From JADGGV01 sp035715725 (GTDB taxonomy: Bacteria > Gemmatimonadota > Gemmatimonadetes > Longimicrobiales > RSA9), in assembly GCA_035715725.1 (NCBI GenBank), contig DASTKT010000201.1, forward strand, positions 1-64,000: a DNA stretch of 64,000 nt. The letters run 5' to 3'. Numbering within the stretch: position 1 is the first letter of the stretch; each line of letters opens with the position of its first letter. The translations under genes and the position numbers were made by a program. This document shows positions 7,456-15,550 of this stretch, piece by piece. The notes beneath the pieces were generated by a model. The model had not been told where the DNA came from. It searched no databases and saw only the letters and a program-made list of their open reading frames with translations.

Positions 7456-8808
7456 ATGCGAATCAAATCATACCGCCCGCTCACGTTAGCCTCGGTCTGC
7501 CTCACGATCGCCACCGTCCTGACTGCATGCTCCGACACACCCACGAATCCGCGACATCCGGATGCGCCTCGCCTGGAGGCCTCTTCGGCTGGGGAGGCTT
7601 TCTACTCCATGGGCACAGCCTCCGACCGGCTGGCGCAACAGATCCCGGGCTTCGGTGGCGCCTATGTGGATGGCGGGGTGCTGAATATCTACCTCAGGAA
7701 GGATGCGTATGGCGTGCCGGCGGCGGAGGATGCCGCCAGGGCGGCCATTTCTGCGCTGTTCCGCGAGGGAAGCCGCCGCGAGTTGCCCGTCCGTTTCAAG
7801 GAGGCGCGTTTCTCCTTCATCCAGCTGCGACATTGGGAGGCACGGCTGCGACAGAGCTTCGCGCGGCTCGGTGTGCACACGGCCGGCGTCGATGAGCGGA
7901 ACAACCGACTACGACTGACGGTGCACACAAGTGGCGAGATGACCTCGGTACTGAACGAGGCTGCGAGCAAGAACATTCCCAACGAGGCGGTTGAGACGCG
8001 CGTGGGCGCGGAGGGACAGGCGTACACGGCTCTGACCGACAAGGTGAGACCCGCGCGCGGCGGCCTCTACATCCTGACGATGTTCAGTTACGGCGGTTTC
8101 AACTACAGATACGCTTGCACCTACGGATTCAACGCCCAGATCAGTGGCTCCGCCACGCGCTATATGGTCACCAATGCGCACTGCGTCCAGCCGTCGAGCA
8201 CCTTTGGCGGGTTGATTGGCGCGACGGTGGCTCAGCCCGATAGCCAGACCTCCTCGCTCGTAGGGAACGTCGTATCCAACCCGTACTCCTTCACAGGATT
8301 TCCGTGCCCGGCTGGATACCAGTGTCGCAACAGCGATGCCGTTCTCGTCGAAGCCACCGGACTCAGTGCCTCCAACTGGGACCTCGGCGGGATCGCCCGC
8401 ACGCAATCGTATGGCTTCGGGCCTCGCAGCAACGGCAGCCTCACGCTCGATAATTCCAACCCCCGCTTCGCCCTCGCCGGATCATCCTACTTCTTCACCG
8501 GCGACACGCTGCAGAAGGTCGGCGCCCGCACGGGCTGGACCGCGGGGGTCGTGACCTCGACCTGCACTTTCCACTCCTCAGGGTCATTTGGACGCCTGTG
8601 CGACGGGGTGGTGGCGGCCGGTGCGAACCACGGGGACAGCGGTTCGCCGGTCTTCTGGCAGTCGGGCAGCGGCAGCTACTATCTTATGGGCATCCTCTGG
8701 GGTGGGCCGGATGCCACGGATACCCAGAACTCGTCCGAGTTCTGGTTCTCTAAGTGGGACAATATTAAGTACGACCTCTCACCGAGCCAGCCCCTGATCG
8801 TGAACTGA
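7456..8808 (+). CDS. Secreted lipoprotein serine protease, trypsin-like (S1) fold
   Basis: 450 residues starting MRIKSYRPLTLASVCL, with a lipobox ending LTAC, so it is exported and probably lipid-anchored. Residues 25-190 may be a propeptide-like region (LRKDAYGV..., about two repeats resembling pro-domains of bacterial S1 proteases). The protease domain carries the triad motifs VTNAHC (His), NSDAVLVE (Asp) and GDSGSPVFW (Ser), with paired Cys residues as in the alpha-lytic/streptogrisin group. Codon use (aat, tat, gaa) is less GC-biased than in neighbouring genes, a possible sign of recent acquisition. AGGAG lies 8 nt before the ATG. Probably cotranscribed with the next small lipoprotein. 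Confidence 0.88.
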   Translation: MRIKSYRPLTLASVCLTIATVLTACSDTPTNPRHPDAPRLEASSAGEAFYSMGTASDRLAQQIPGFGGAYVDGGVLNIYLRKDAYGVPAAEDAARAAISALFREGSRRELPVRFKEARFSFIQLRHWEARLRQSFARLGVHTAGVDERNNRLRLTVHTSGEMTSVLNEAASKNIPNEAVETRVGAEGQAYTALTDKVRPARGGLYILTMFSYGGFNYRYACTYGFNAQISGSATRYMVTNAHCVQPSSTFGGLIGATVAQPDSQTSSLVGNVVSNPYSFTGFPCPAGYQCRNSDAVLVEATGLSASNWDLGGIARTQSYGFGPRSNGSLTLDNSNPRFALAGSSYFFTGDTLQKVGARTGWTAGVVTSTCTFHSSGSFGRLCDGVVAAGANHGDSGSPVFWQSGSGSYYLMGILWGGPDATDTQNSSEFWFSKWDNIKYDLSPSQPLIVN

Positions 8809-8836
8809 GCGGCACGCAACGGAAGAGGTGTCCCAT

Positions 8837-9292
8837 ATGCCTAACGGGAATGCTTTGCTTTTCGGCTCGATCACCGCCCTGGTGCTGGCGTGCGGCGGCT
8901 CCGCAACGGATCCCGGGCCGGGCCGCCGGGTCAGCCTGGCCTTGGATCGGAATAACTACTCGGCCGGCGGCGACGTGAGTGTCATGATCACTAACCTGAC
9001 CGAACTCAGCCTCGCCTACCCGGGCGACTTCTGCCCAGTCAGCTTGCAGCGCTTCGATGCCGGGTCCTGGGTCACCGTCTCGGGTCCGCCCTCCGGCTGC
9101 GCGCTGTTCCTGGGCATTCTGCTGGGGAAGCAGAGCGCCCGCCTTGTCTACCACTTGCCGGCGGAACTGCGCGCGGGCACGTATCGACTGCTGCTTCCCG
9201 CGCCCTGGCCCGAACGCACGCAGCCGACCCAGGCGGACACGCCCCAGGCGACGCCGGAGTTCACGGTGGACTCCAAGGCTTTCCCCACTTGA
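8837..9292 (+). CDS. Small lipoprotein, possibly a protease partner
   Basis: 151 residues. MPNGNALLFGSITALVLACGGS is a lipoprotein signal. The rest looks like a single immunoglobulin-like beta-sandwich (VSLALDRNNYSAGGDVSVMI, then GTYRLLLPA near the end) with two cysteines that could pair. A GTG nine bases upstream is also in frame, but GAAGAGG at 8822-8828 is correctly spaced for the ATG at 8837. It starts 28 nt after the protease stop on the same strand, so an inhibitor or chaperone role is conceivable, by position only. Confidence 0.72.
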   Translation: MPNGNALLFGSITALVLACGGSATDPGPGRRVSLALDRNNYSAGGDVSVMITNLTELSLAYPGDFCPVSLQRFDAGSWVTVSGPPSGCALFLGILLGKQSARLVYHLPAELRAGTYRLLLPAPWPERTQPTQADTPQATPEFTVDSKAFPT

Positions 9293-9295
9293 GGC

Positions 9296-9335
9296 GACCA
9301 TCGGCGGCATCGGCTAGCCGATGCCGCCGATGGTC
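9296..9335. terminator. Perfect 40-bp palindrome after the small lipoprotein gene
   Basis: Positions 9296-9315 are the exact reverse complement of 9316-9335, with no loop bases. It begins 3 nt after the lipoprotein stop, where a terminator is expected, but no T-run follows, so Rho-independent action is uncertain. A dimeric protein-binding site is the alternative. Confidence 0.55.
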
Positions 9336-9464
9336 CTGCGTCCCCCAGCGCTGAACCACGCTCGAGGGGTCATGTTCCGCTGAAGGAGAGAAGTCTGGCC
9401 CGCCGTCCATACTCCGGCCCCGCCCCCTTGCGCCTGCGCGCGCCCCCAGATTACCCTTCCCGCC

Positions 9465-9645
9465 ACATCACGCGAACGGGGCCACCCGGAAGTCCGGTGC
9501 AAGACCGGCGCGGCCCCGCCACTGTAAGAGGTCCGACGCGCTCCCTCGCGAGCCGTCGGAACGCCCGCTCGGCAGGCCACTGGGGGAGCACAGGCACCCC
9601 CGGGAAGGCGAAGCGAGGCGGCCTCGAGCCAGGAGACCGGCCCCG
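9465..9645 (+). ncRNA. Cobalamin (B12) riboswitch
   Basis: The core of the AdoCbl/cobalamin aptamer is plain: GGAAGTCCGGTGCAAGACCGG (9488-9508), CGCGGCCCCGCCACTGTAA (9509-9527), a second GGCCACTG near 9575, GGGAAGGC near 9602 and the B12-box GAGCCAGGAGACC (9626-9638). A local hairpin at 9663-9680 (acccctc-gtg-ggaggggt) follows and could be part of the expression platform. B12 binding would repress the btuF-btuC-btuD-btuB operon that starts about 110 nt further on. Confidence 0.95.
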
Positions 9646-9755
9646 TCCGCGCCCGAATCGATCACCCCTCGTGGGAGGGGTCGGGGACGCCGTTTCGGCG
9701 CCGCTCGCGCGGCCGCCGTTCCATCCCGCCCTTCCCGCACGGAAGGACGGGATTC

Positions 9756-10673
9756 GTGTTTCCGGCGCGCCGCATTGCCGTCTGCCTCGGCCTCCTGGCT
9801 CTCGCCCCGCTCGCGTCGGGGTGCGGCCGGGACCGTGCCGGCGCCGTCCCCGCCGCCGTCACCGTCACCGACGATGCCGGGCGCACGGTCGCGCTCCCGC
9901 ATCCGGCCCACCGCATCGTCGCGCTCATCCCGTCGGTCAACGAGGCGCTCCTCGCGCTCGGTGCCGGCGACCGCCTCGTCGCCCGCACCGACTACGACGG
10001 CGAGCCGGAGCTGGCGCGGCTCCCCTCGGTCGGCGGCGGGCTGACGCCCAGCATCGAGTGGCTCGCCGCGCGCCGCCCGGACCTGGTCGTCGCCTGGCCG
10101 GACCGCGGCTCGCGCGCGGTCGTCGCCCGGCTCGAGGGCGTGGGCGTCCCGGTCTACGTGGCCCGGGTCGAGGGGATGGAGGATGGCTTCCGCACGACCG
10201 CGAACCTCGGCCGGCTGCTCGGCCTCCCGGGGCGCGCCGACTCGCTCGTCGCGGCGCTGCGCCGCCGGATCGCCGCCGTGCACGGCGCGGTGGCCGCGCG
10301 CCCCGCGCCATCGGTGCTTTACCTCATCGGCACGGACCCGCCGATGGCGGCCGCCGCGGGGACGTCCGGCACCGATCTGCTCGCCATCGCCAACGGCCGC
10401 AACGCCTTCGCCGATGCCCGCGTGGCCGCGCAGCAGATCTCCGTCGAGGAGGTGATCCGCCGGGACCCGGACATCGTGCTGGTCGCGCAGTACGAGGCGG
10501 GCGACCCGCTCGGCCGCCTGCGCACGCTCCCCGGCTGGCGCAGCCTCCCGGCCGTCCGGCAGGGCCGCGTCTTCGCGCTCGACCCGGACCTGTTCAATCG
10601 CCCGGGCCCGCGCAGCGCGGAGGCCGCCCGCCGGCTCGCCGTGCTGCTCCACCCCGGCGTGGTGGTACCGTGA
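9756..10673 (+). CDS. btuF: Cobalamin ABC transporter, periplasmic binding protein
   Basis: 305 residues. The signal ends in a lipobox (APLASGC), so this is probably a membrane-anchored periplasmic binding protein. It has the BtuF/FecB-type fold: VTVTDDAGRTVALPHPAHR, VALIPSVNEALLALGAGDR, RRPDLVVAW, and a C-terminal lobe with VEEVIRRDPDIVLVAQ. It would capture B12 and deliver it to the permease. The GTG start gives a proper signal peptide. It is the first gene behind the riboswitch, and its stop overlaps the start of the permease gene by 4 nt. Confidence 0.9.
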   Translation: MFPARRIAVCLGLLALAPLASGCGRDRAGAVPAAVTVTDDAGRTVALPHPAHRIVALIPSVNEALLALGAGDRLVARTDYDGEPELARLPSVGGGLTPSIEWLAARRPDLVVAWPDRGSRAVVARLEGVGVPVYVARVEGMEDGFRTTANLGRLLGLPGRADSLVAALRRRIAAVHGAVAARPAPSVLYLIGTDPPMAAAAGTSGTDLLAIANGRNAFADARVAAQQISVEEVIRRDPDIVLVAQYEAGDPLGRLRTLPGWRSLPAVRQGRVFALDPDLFNRPGPRSAEAARRLAVLLHPGVVVP

Positions 10674-11782
10674 GCCGGAACCGCACGACCTCCGAGTGGG
10701 AGAGTGGGAGAGCGGGAGAGTGGGCGAAACAACCATCCCCCACTCTCCCACTCCCCCGCTCGCCCACTCCGCAGTCGCGCCGCGACGGCGGCGCCGCCAG
10801 AGACGCACTGCGCCTGGCCGCGCTCCTGCTGCTCCTGCTCGGCGCGTTCGTCGCCGCGCTCGTGCTCGGCGCGGCCGAGCTGCCGCCGCGCGCCGTCCTG
10901 GCCGCGCTCCTCGGCGGCGGCTCCGACGCGGCCCGGACCATCGTCCTCGAGCTCCGGCTGCCGCGCGCGGTCCTCGCCGCCGTCGCCGGCGGAGCGCTGG
11001 CCCTCGCCGGCGCCGTCTTCCAGGCGCTGCTGCGCAACCCGCTGGCCGAGCCCTACATCCTCGGCGTCTCCGGCGGCGCGGCGGTCGGCGCCGTCGCGGT
11101 CGTCGTCCTCGGCGGCGTCGCGCTCGCTTCCTGGGCCGTGCCGCTCGCGGCGCTCGTCGGCGCCGTCGTCGCCATCGCCGTCGTGCTCCGCATCGCGCTG
11201 GGCGTCGGCCGCGCCCTGGACGCCCGCGTGCTCCTCCTCGGCGGCGTGGTGGTCGGCGCGTTCCTGAACGCGCTGATCCTGCTGCTGCTCACGATGGCCG
11301 AGGGGGAGAGCTTCCGCTCCGCGATCTTCTGGATGATGGGGAGCCTGGCCGCCGCCACCTGGTCGACGGACCTGCTCCTGGCCGCCTACGTCATTCCGGC
11401 CGCCGTCGCCCTCCTGCTGCTGGCCCGGCCGCTCAACCTGCTCGCGCTGGGCGAGGAGACGGCGCTCTACCTGGGCACGCGCGTCGAGCGCGTGAAGCTC
11501 GCGGCCTACCTCGTCGCCTCGCTCATGGTGGCCGCCTCCGTGGCCGCATGCGGCGTCATCGGCTTCGTCGGGCTGATCGTGCCGCACGCGCTCCGGCTCC
11601 TCTGGGGAAGCGATCACCGCCGGCTGCTGCCGGCCGCGTTCCTGGCCGGCGCCGCCTTCCTGCTGCTCGCGGACACGGCCGCGCGCACCGTGGCCGGCGC
11701 GACCGAGCTCCCGGTCGGCGTCGTCACCGCGCTCGTGGGGGTGCCGATCTTCGTGGCGCTGCTGACGCGGAGGCGGGCGTGA
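10670..11782 (+). CDS. btuC: Cobalamin ABC transporter permease with a repeat-encoded N-terminus
   Basis: 370 residues of the FecCD/BtuC family, about 30-40 longer than usual. Hydrophobic helices run from about residue 45 on, with the family motifs RLPRAVLAAVAGGALALAG, RNPLAEPYILGVSGGA, GFVGLIVPHALRLLWGSDHR (coupling to the ATPase) and TELPVGVVTALVG. The GTG overlaps the btuF stop. Between this GTG and helix 1 lies a copy of the interspersed GAGTGGG palindrome, translated in frame as about residues 6-36 (SEWESGRAGEW... then PTLPLPRSPTP). No other good start precedes helix 1, so the repeat is probably translated. Confidence 0.88.
   Translation: MSRNRTTSEWESGRAGEWAKQPSPTLPLPRSPTPQSRRDGGAARDALRLAALLLLLLGAFVAALVLGAAELPPRAVLAALLGGGSDAARTIVLELRLPRAVLAAVAGGALALAGAVFQALLRNPLAEPYILGVSGGAAVGAVAVVVLGGVALASWAVPLAALVGAVVAIAVVLRIALGVGRALDARVLLLGGVVVGAFLNALILLLLTMAEGESFRSAIFWMMGSLAAATWSTDLLLAAYVIPAAVALLLLARPLNLLALGEETALYLGTRVERVKLAAYLVASLMVAASVAACGVIGFVGLIVPHALRLLWGSDHRRLLPAAFLAGAAFLLLADTAARTVAGATELPVGVVTALVGVPIFVALLTRRRA
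10694..10770. repeat. GAGTGGG-type interspersed palindrome, copy 2, inside btuC
   Basis: The left arm 10694-10724 consists of GAGTGGGA/GAGCGGGA units; the right arm 10735-10770 has CCCACTCTCCCACTC-type units ending CGCCCACTCC. The core is gaaacaaccat. The element lies wholly within the 5' coding end of btuC and keeps the frame. Confidence 0.8.
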
Positions 11783-12642
11783 GACCGGCGGCGCGGCGTG
11801 AAGGGGGGCCCGTCTTCGAGGCGGCCGGCCTGACGTTCCGCTACGCGGGCGCGGCGGCGCCGGCGCTCTCGGGCGTGGCGCTGCGCGTGCTCCCGGGCGA
11901 GGTCCGCGCGGTGCTCGGGCCGAACGGCTCCGGCAAATCGACGCTGCTCAAGCTGCTGCTGGGCGCGCTCCGGCCGGACGCCGGCCGCGCGCTCTACGCC
12001 GGCCGCCCGCTCGGCGAGTGGCCTCGCCGCGAGCTGGCCGGGCGCGTCGGCGTCGTGCACCAGGCGGAGGAGGCGGTCTTCCCCATCAGCGTGCGCGAGA
12101 TGGTGGCGATGGGCCGCTACCCGCACCTCGGCGCCTGGCGCGGCGAGGGCCCCGCCGACCGGCGCGCCATCGAGCTCGCCCTCGAGCGCTGCGACATCGG
12201 CCACCTCGCCCTCCGCTCCGTCGCCACGCTCTCGGGCGGCGAGCGCCAGCGCGCGCGCCTCGCCCGCGCGCTCGCGCAGGAGCCCGAGACGCTCGTCCTC
12301 GACGAGCCCACGGCCTCGCTCGACATCCGCCACGAGATGCAGATCCTCGAGCTCGCCGCCGCGCTCGCCCGCGAGAGCGGTGTCACCGTGCTCCTCGTCA
12401 CGCACAACCTGAACCTGGCCGCCCGCTACGCCGACCGGCTGCTGCTGCTCGACGCCGGCCGCATCGCCGCGGAGGGGACGCCCCGCGCCGTCCTGACCCG
12501 CGAGACCATCGAGCGGGTGTACCGCTGGCCCGTCGCCATCACCGAGCATCCGGGCCCCGGCCGCGACGCCGGCGCCCCGCAGGTCATCGCCCTCGCCGGC
12601 ACGGACGTGCCGGCGCCCTCACACCTCCGGGAGCTTCCATGA
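11779..12642 (+). CDS. btuD: Cobalamin ABC transporter ATP-binding protein
   Basis: 287 residues. An ABC ATPase with Walker A GPNGSGKSTLLKL, Q-loop VVHQAEEAVF, signature LSGGERQRARLARAL, Walker B TLVLDEPTASLD and H-loop LLVTHNLNLAA. It powers B12 (or related corrinoid) import by BtuC and sits on the cytoplasmic face. The GTG overlaps the btuC stop by 4 nt and its own stop overlaps the btuB ATG by 3 nt, so all four genes are translationally coupled. Sequence alone does not separate B12 from siderophore ATPases; the riboswitch and btuB decide. Confidence 0.9.
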   Translation: MRPAARREGGPVFEAAGLTFRYAGAAAPALSGVALRVLPGEVRAVLGPNGSGKSTLLKLLLGALRPDAGRALYAGRPLGEWPRRELAGRVGVVHQAEEAVFPISVREMVAMGRYPHLGAWRGEGPADRRAIELALERCDIGHLALRSVATLSGGERQRARLARALAQEPETLVLDEPTASLDIRHEMQILELAAALARESGVTVLLVTHNLNLAARYADRLLLLDAGRIAAEGTPRAVLTRETIERVYRWPVAITEHPGPGRDAGAPQVIALAGTDVPAPSHLRELP

Positions 12643-14660
12643 GCCATCGTCCCCGGCAGCGCTCCGGCCTTGCCGGCGCGGCCCTCCTCGGGCTGCTCGC
12701 CACGCCGCTCTCCGCCCAGCAGGCGCAGGACACCGTGCGCCTCGACGAGCTCGTCGTCACCGCCGCGCGTCTGCCGAGCTCGCGCGCGACCACGCCGCTC
12801 TCCACCAGTGTCGTCACGGGCGACGAGCTCCGCGCCCGCGGCATCGCCACCGTGGCGGACGCGCTCCGCACGCTCCCCGGCGCCGCCGTCGTGCAGCCCG
12901 GCGCGTTCGGCGGCGTGACGTCGCTCTTCCTGCGCGGCGGCGAAAGCGACTACGTGAAGGTCCTGGTCGACGGCGTCCCCGTGAACGCCGCCGGCGGCGC
13001 GTTCGACTTCGCGAACCTGAGCACGGTCAACGTCGAGCGGATCGAGGTGGTGCGCGGGCCGGGGAGCGTGCTCTACGGCTCGGACGCGGTCACGGGGGTG
13101 GTGCAGATCTTCACGCGGGCCGGCGGGAAGCCCCGCCTGAACGGCAGCTACCGCCGGGGCTGGGCGCCGCGCTTCGACACGCCGGAGGCCGCCGCCGACG
13201 GGCATTACGGCACCGGCGCGTGGGACGTCGACCTCTCGTCCGGCCACGGAGCGACGCGCTATTCCGTCGGCTACGGCCGCTTCGACACCGGCGGCGGCTA
13301 CGCGTTCAACGGCGGCCACCTGAGCACCACGGTGAGCGGCCGCCTCTCTCTCCGTCCCGACTCCGCCACCGACGGCTCGCTCTCGCTCCGCCGCACCGCC
13401 GGCGTGTTCCATTTCCCGACGGACGGCGGCGGTCACGTCCTCGACCGGAACCAGTTCAGCCGCGAGGAGGCGTGGACGCTCGGCCTGGAGGGCGGCAAGC
13501 GCCTCTCGCGCACGGTCGAAGCCCGCATCCTCGTCGCCAGCAACGACACGAAGTCGGGCTACGACGACGCCCCCGACTCGCCCGCCGACTCGCTCGGCTT
13601 CTACGCCTCCGCGAACGAGGCCACCGGCTACCGCCGCAGCGCGGACGTGCGGCTGAACATCCGGCCCCGCGCCGCAACGGTCCTCACGCTCGGCGGCGTC
13701 GTCGAGCGCGAGCACGAGCGCAGCTCCAGCAGCTACAGGAGCCAGTTCGGCCCCGGCGCCGATTCCGCCGACGTGCGCCGCGAGGACCGCGGCTACTACG
13801 CCCAGGTCGTGACCGAGGCCGGCCCGCTCGCCCTCACCGGCGGCGCGCGCCTCGACGACAGCGACCGCTTCGGCCGGTTCCGCACCTGGCGCGCGGGCGC
13901 CGCACTCCACCCCTTCGGCGGCACGCACCTGCGCGCCGCCGCCGGCACCGCCTTCAAGGAACCCACGTTCTACGAGAACTTCGCGCGGGGCTTCGTCCGC
14001 GGGAACCCGGACCTCGCGCCCGAGCGCAGCCGGAGCTGGGAGATCGGCGCCGAGCAGCGCCTGTTCCACGACCACCTGGCGCTCCAGGCCACCTACTTCG
14101 CCCAGCGCTTCCGCGACCTGATCCAGTACCGCGGCGACGCGCCCGATGACGAGCCCAGCTACGTCAACCTCGGCGGCGCCCGCGCCGACGGCCTCGAGGC
14201 CACTGCCGAGGTGACCGCCGCCGACGGGCGGGTCCACCTGGGCGCCGGCTACACGTACCTCGACACGGAGGTGACGCGGCAGGGCGCCGGCGGCGACGCC
14301 ACGTTCGTCGCCGGGGAGCGCCTCGTCCGCCGCCCGCCGCACAGCGCCTTCCTGACCGGCTCCTGGGCGCGTCCCGCCGGCGGCGCCCTCTCCGCCACGG
14401 TCACCCGCGTCGGCGAGCGCGACGACATCGACTACTCCGACGCGTCGCAGTATCCGTCCCCGCGGGTCAAGCTGCCGGCCTACACGCGCGTCGACCTCTC
14501 CGGCGAGCTGCCCGTCTCGCCCACGACCGCCGGCCGGCTCGGCCTCGTCCTCACCGCGTCGGTCGAGAACCTCTTCGACCGGAGCTACCGCGACATCGCG
14601 AACCTTCCCGCCCGTGGCCGCACGATCTATCTCGGCGCCCGCATCGGGACGGGGTACTGA
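12639..14660 (+). CDS. btuB: TonB-dependent cobalamin receptor
   Basis: 673 residues with a Sec signal (ALLGLLATPLSAQQ). A plug domain follows (about 35-150): LDELVVTAARLPSS (TonB-box-like region), VADALRTLPGAAVVQPG, LFLRGGESDYVKVLVDGVPV and VEVVRGPGSVLYGSDAVTGVVQ-type motifs. The 22-strand barrel runs to a final short strand ending in an aromatic Tyr (LGARIGTGY), the usual C-terminal outer-membrane signal. It imports corrinoids across the outer membrane using TonB energy; tonB-exbBD are not in the window. It is last in the riboswitch-controlled operon. Confidence 0.9.
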   Translation: MSHRPRQRSGLAGAALLGLLATPLSAQQAQDTVRLDELVVTAARLPSSRATTPLSTSVVTGDELRARGIATVADALRTLPGAAVVQPGAFGGVTSLFLRGGESDYVKVLVDGVPVNAAGGAFDFANLSTVNVERIEVVRGPGSVLYGSDAVTGVVQIFTRAGGKPRLNGSYRRGWAPRFDTPEAAADGHYGTGAWDVDLSSGHGATRYSVGYGRFDTGGGYAFNGGHLSTTVSGRLSLRPDSATDGSLSLRRTAGVFHFPTDGGGHVLDRNQFSREEAWTLGLEGGKRLSRTVEARILVASNDTKSGYDDAPDSPADSLGFYASANEATGYRRSADVRLNIRPRAATVLTLGGVVEREHERSSSSYRSQFGPGADSADVRREDRGYYAQVVTEAGPLALTGGARLDDSDRFGRFRTWRAGAALHPFGGTHLRAAAGTAFKEPTFYENFARGFVRGNPDLAPERSRSWEIGAEQRLFHDHLALQATYFAQRFRDLIQYRGDAPDDEPSYVNLGGARADGLEATAEVTAADGRVHLGAGYTYLDTEVTRQGAGGDATFVAGERLVRRPPHSAFLTGSWARPAGGALSATVTRVGERDDIDYSDASQYPSPRVKLPAYTRVDLSGELPVSPTTAGRLGLVLTASVENLFDRSYRDIANLPARGRTIYLGARIGTGY

Positions 14661-14667
14661 GCGCGCC

Positions 14668-15543
14668 GTGGACCGATTGCTCCCCTACCGCACGCCGTTC
14701 CCCTGGGATCGGCTCCTTGCGTTCCTCGGCGCCCGGGCCATCCCCGGCGTCGAGGCCGTCGAGGGCGATGCCTATCTCCGGACGATTGCGGCCGGCGGGC
14801 ATCGGGGCTGGATCGAGGTCCGCGCCGTGCCGGGCGCAGCCGCGCTCGAGGTGCGCCTCTCGCCCTCCCTCGCCCCCGCGAGCGACGCAGTCGCCGCCCT
14901 TCTCCGGCGCTTGTTCGACCTCGACGCCGATCCCGCCGCCGTCGCCGCCACGCTCGGCGCCGACCCGCTCCTCGGCCGCCACGTCCGTCGCACCCCCGGA
15001 CTTCGGGTCCCCGGCGCCGTCGACGGCTTCGAGCTCGCGCTCCGCGCGGTCCTCGGCCAGCAGGTCAGCGTCGCCGCCGCACGCACGCTCGCCGGGCGCG
15101 TCGCCGAGCGCTTCGGCGAGCGCCTCGGCGCGGCGGCCGGGCTCGACGGCAAGCCGCTCCGGCGTTTCATGGCGCCCGCGGAAGCGCTCGCCGGCGCGGA
15201 TCGCGCCGAGCTGACCGCCCTGGGCATCACCGGGGCCCGCGCCGACACGATCATCGCGCTCGCCCGCGCCGTCGCCGAAGGCTCGCTCCGCCTCGAGCCC
15301 GGCGGCGATGTCGACGTGACGCTCGCCGCGCTCCTCCGCATCCGCGGCATCGGCCCGTGGACGGCGCAGTACGTCGCCATGCGCGCGCTGCGCTGCGCCG
15401 ACGCGTTCCCGGCCGGGGACCTCGGCCTCCGCAAGGCGGTCGGGACCGATGTGAGATTGGAGGAGGTGCAGGAGGGGTGGCGGCCGTTCCGGGCCTACGC
15501 GGCGCTCTACCTGTGGGAGAGCCTGGCGGAGCCGGAGCGCTGA
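14668..15543 (+). CDS. alkA: DNA-3-methyladenine glycosylase II (AlkA family)
   Basis: 291 residues, HhH-GPD superfamily, a base-excision repair glycosylase that removes alkylated purines. An N-terminal AlkA_N-like beta domain (about 1-100) is followed by GFELALRAVLGQQVSVAAA, the helix-hairpin-helix LLRIRGIGPWTAQYVAMRAL and the catalytic Asp in PAGDLGLRKAV. The GTG start (VDRLLPYRTPFPWDRLL) fits the family N-terminus, with YR-PF-W motifs typical of AlkA. It begins 7 nt after btuB and may be read through from that operon, although its function is unrelated. Confidence 0.9.
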   Translation: MDRLLPYRTPFPWDRLLAFLGARAIPGVEAVEGDAYLRTIAAGGHRGWIEVRAVPGAAALEVRLSPSLAPASDAVAALLRRLFDLDADPAAVAATLGADPLLGRHVRRTPGLRVPGAVDGFELALRAVLGQQVSVAAARTLAGRVAERFGERLGAAAGLDGKPLRRFMAPAEALAGADRAELTALGITGARADTIIALARAVAEGSLRLEPGGDVDVTLAALLRIRGIGPWTAQYVAMRALRCADAFPAGDLGLRKAVGTDVRLEEVQEGWRPFRAYAALYLWESLAEPER

Positions 15544-15550
15544 CCGAGCG

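Noticed and set aside
10696..10800. Separate proteins beginning MGEWESGRVGE at the palindromic repeats
   Set aside because: They are translations of the repeat arms; only the btuC frame has a reason to be translated there.
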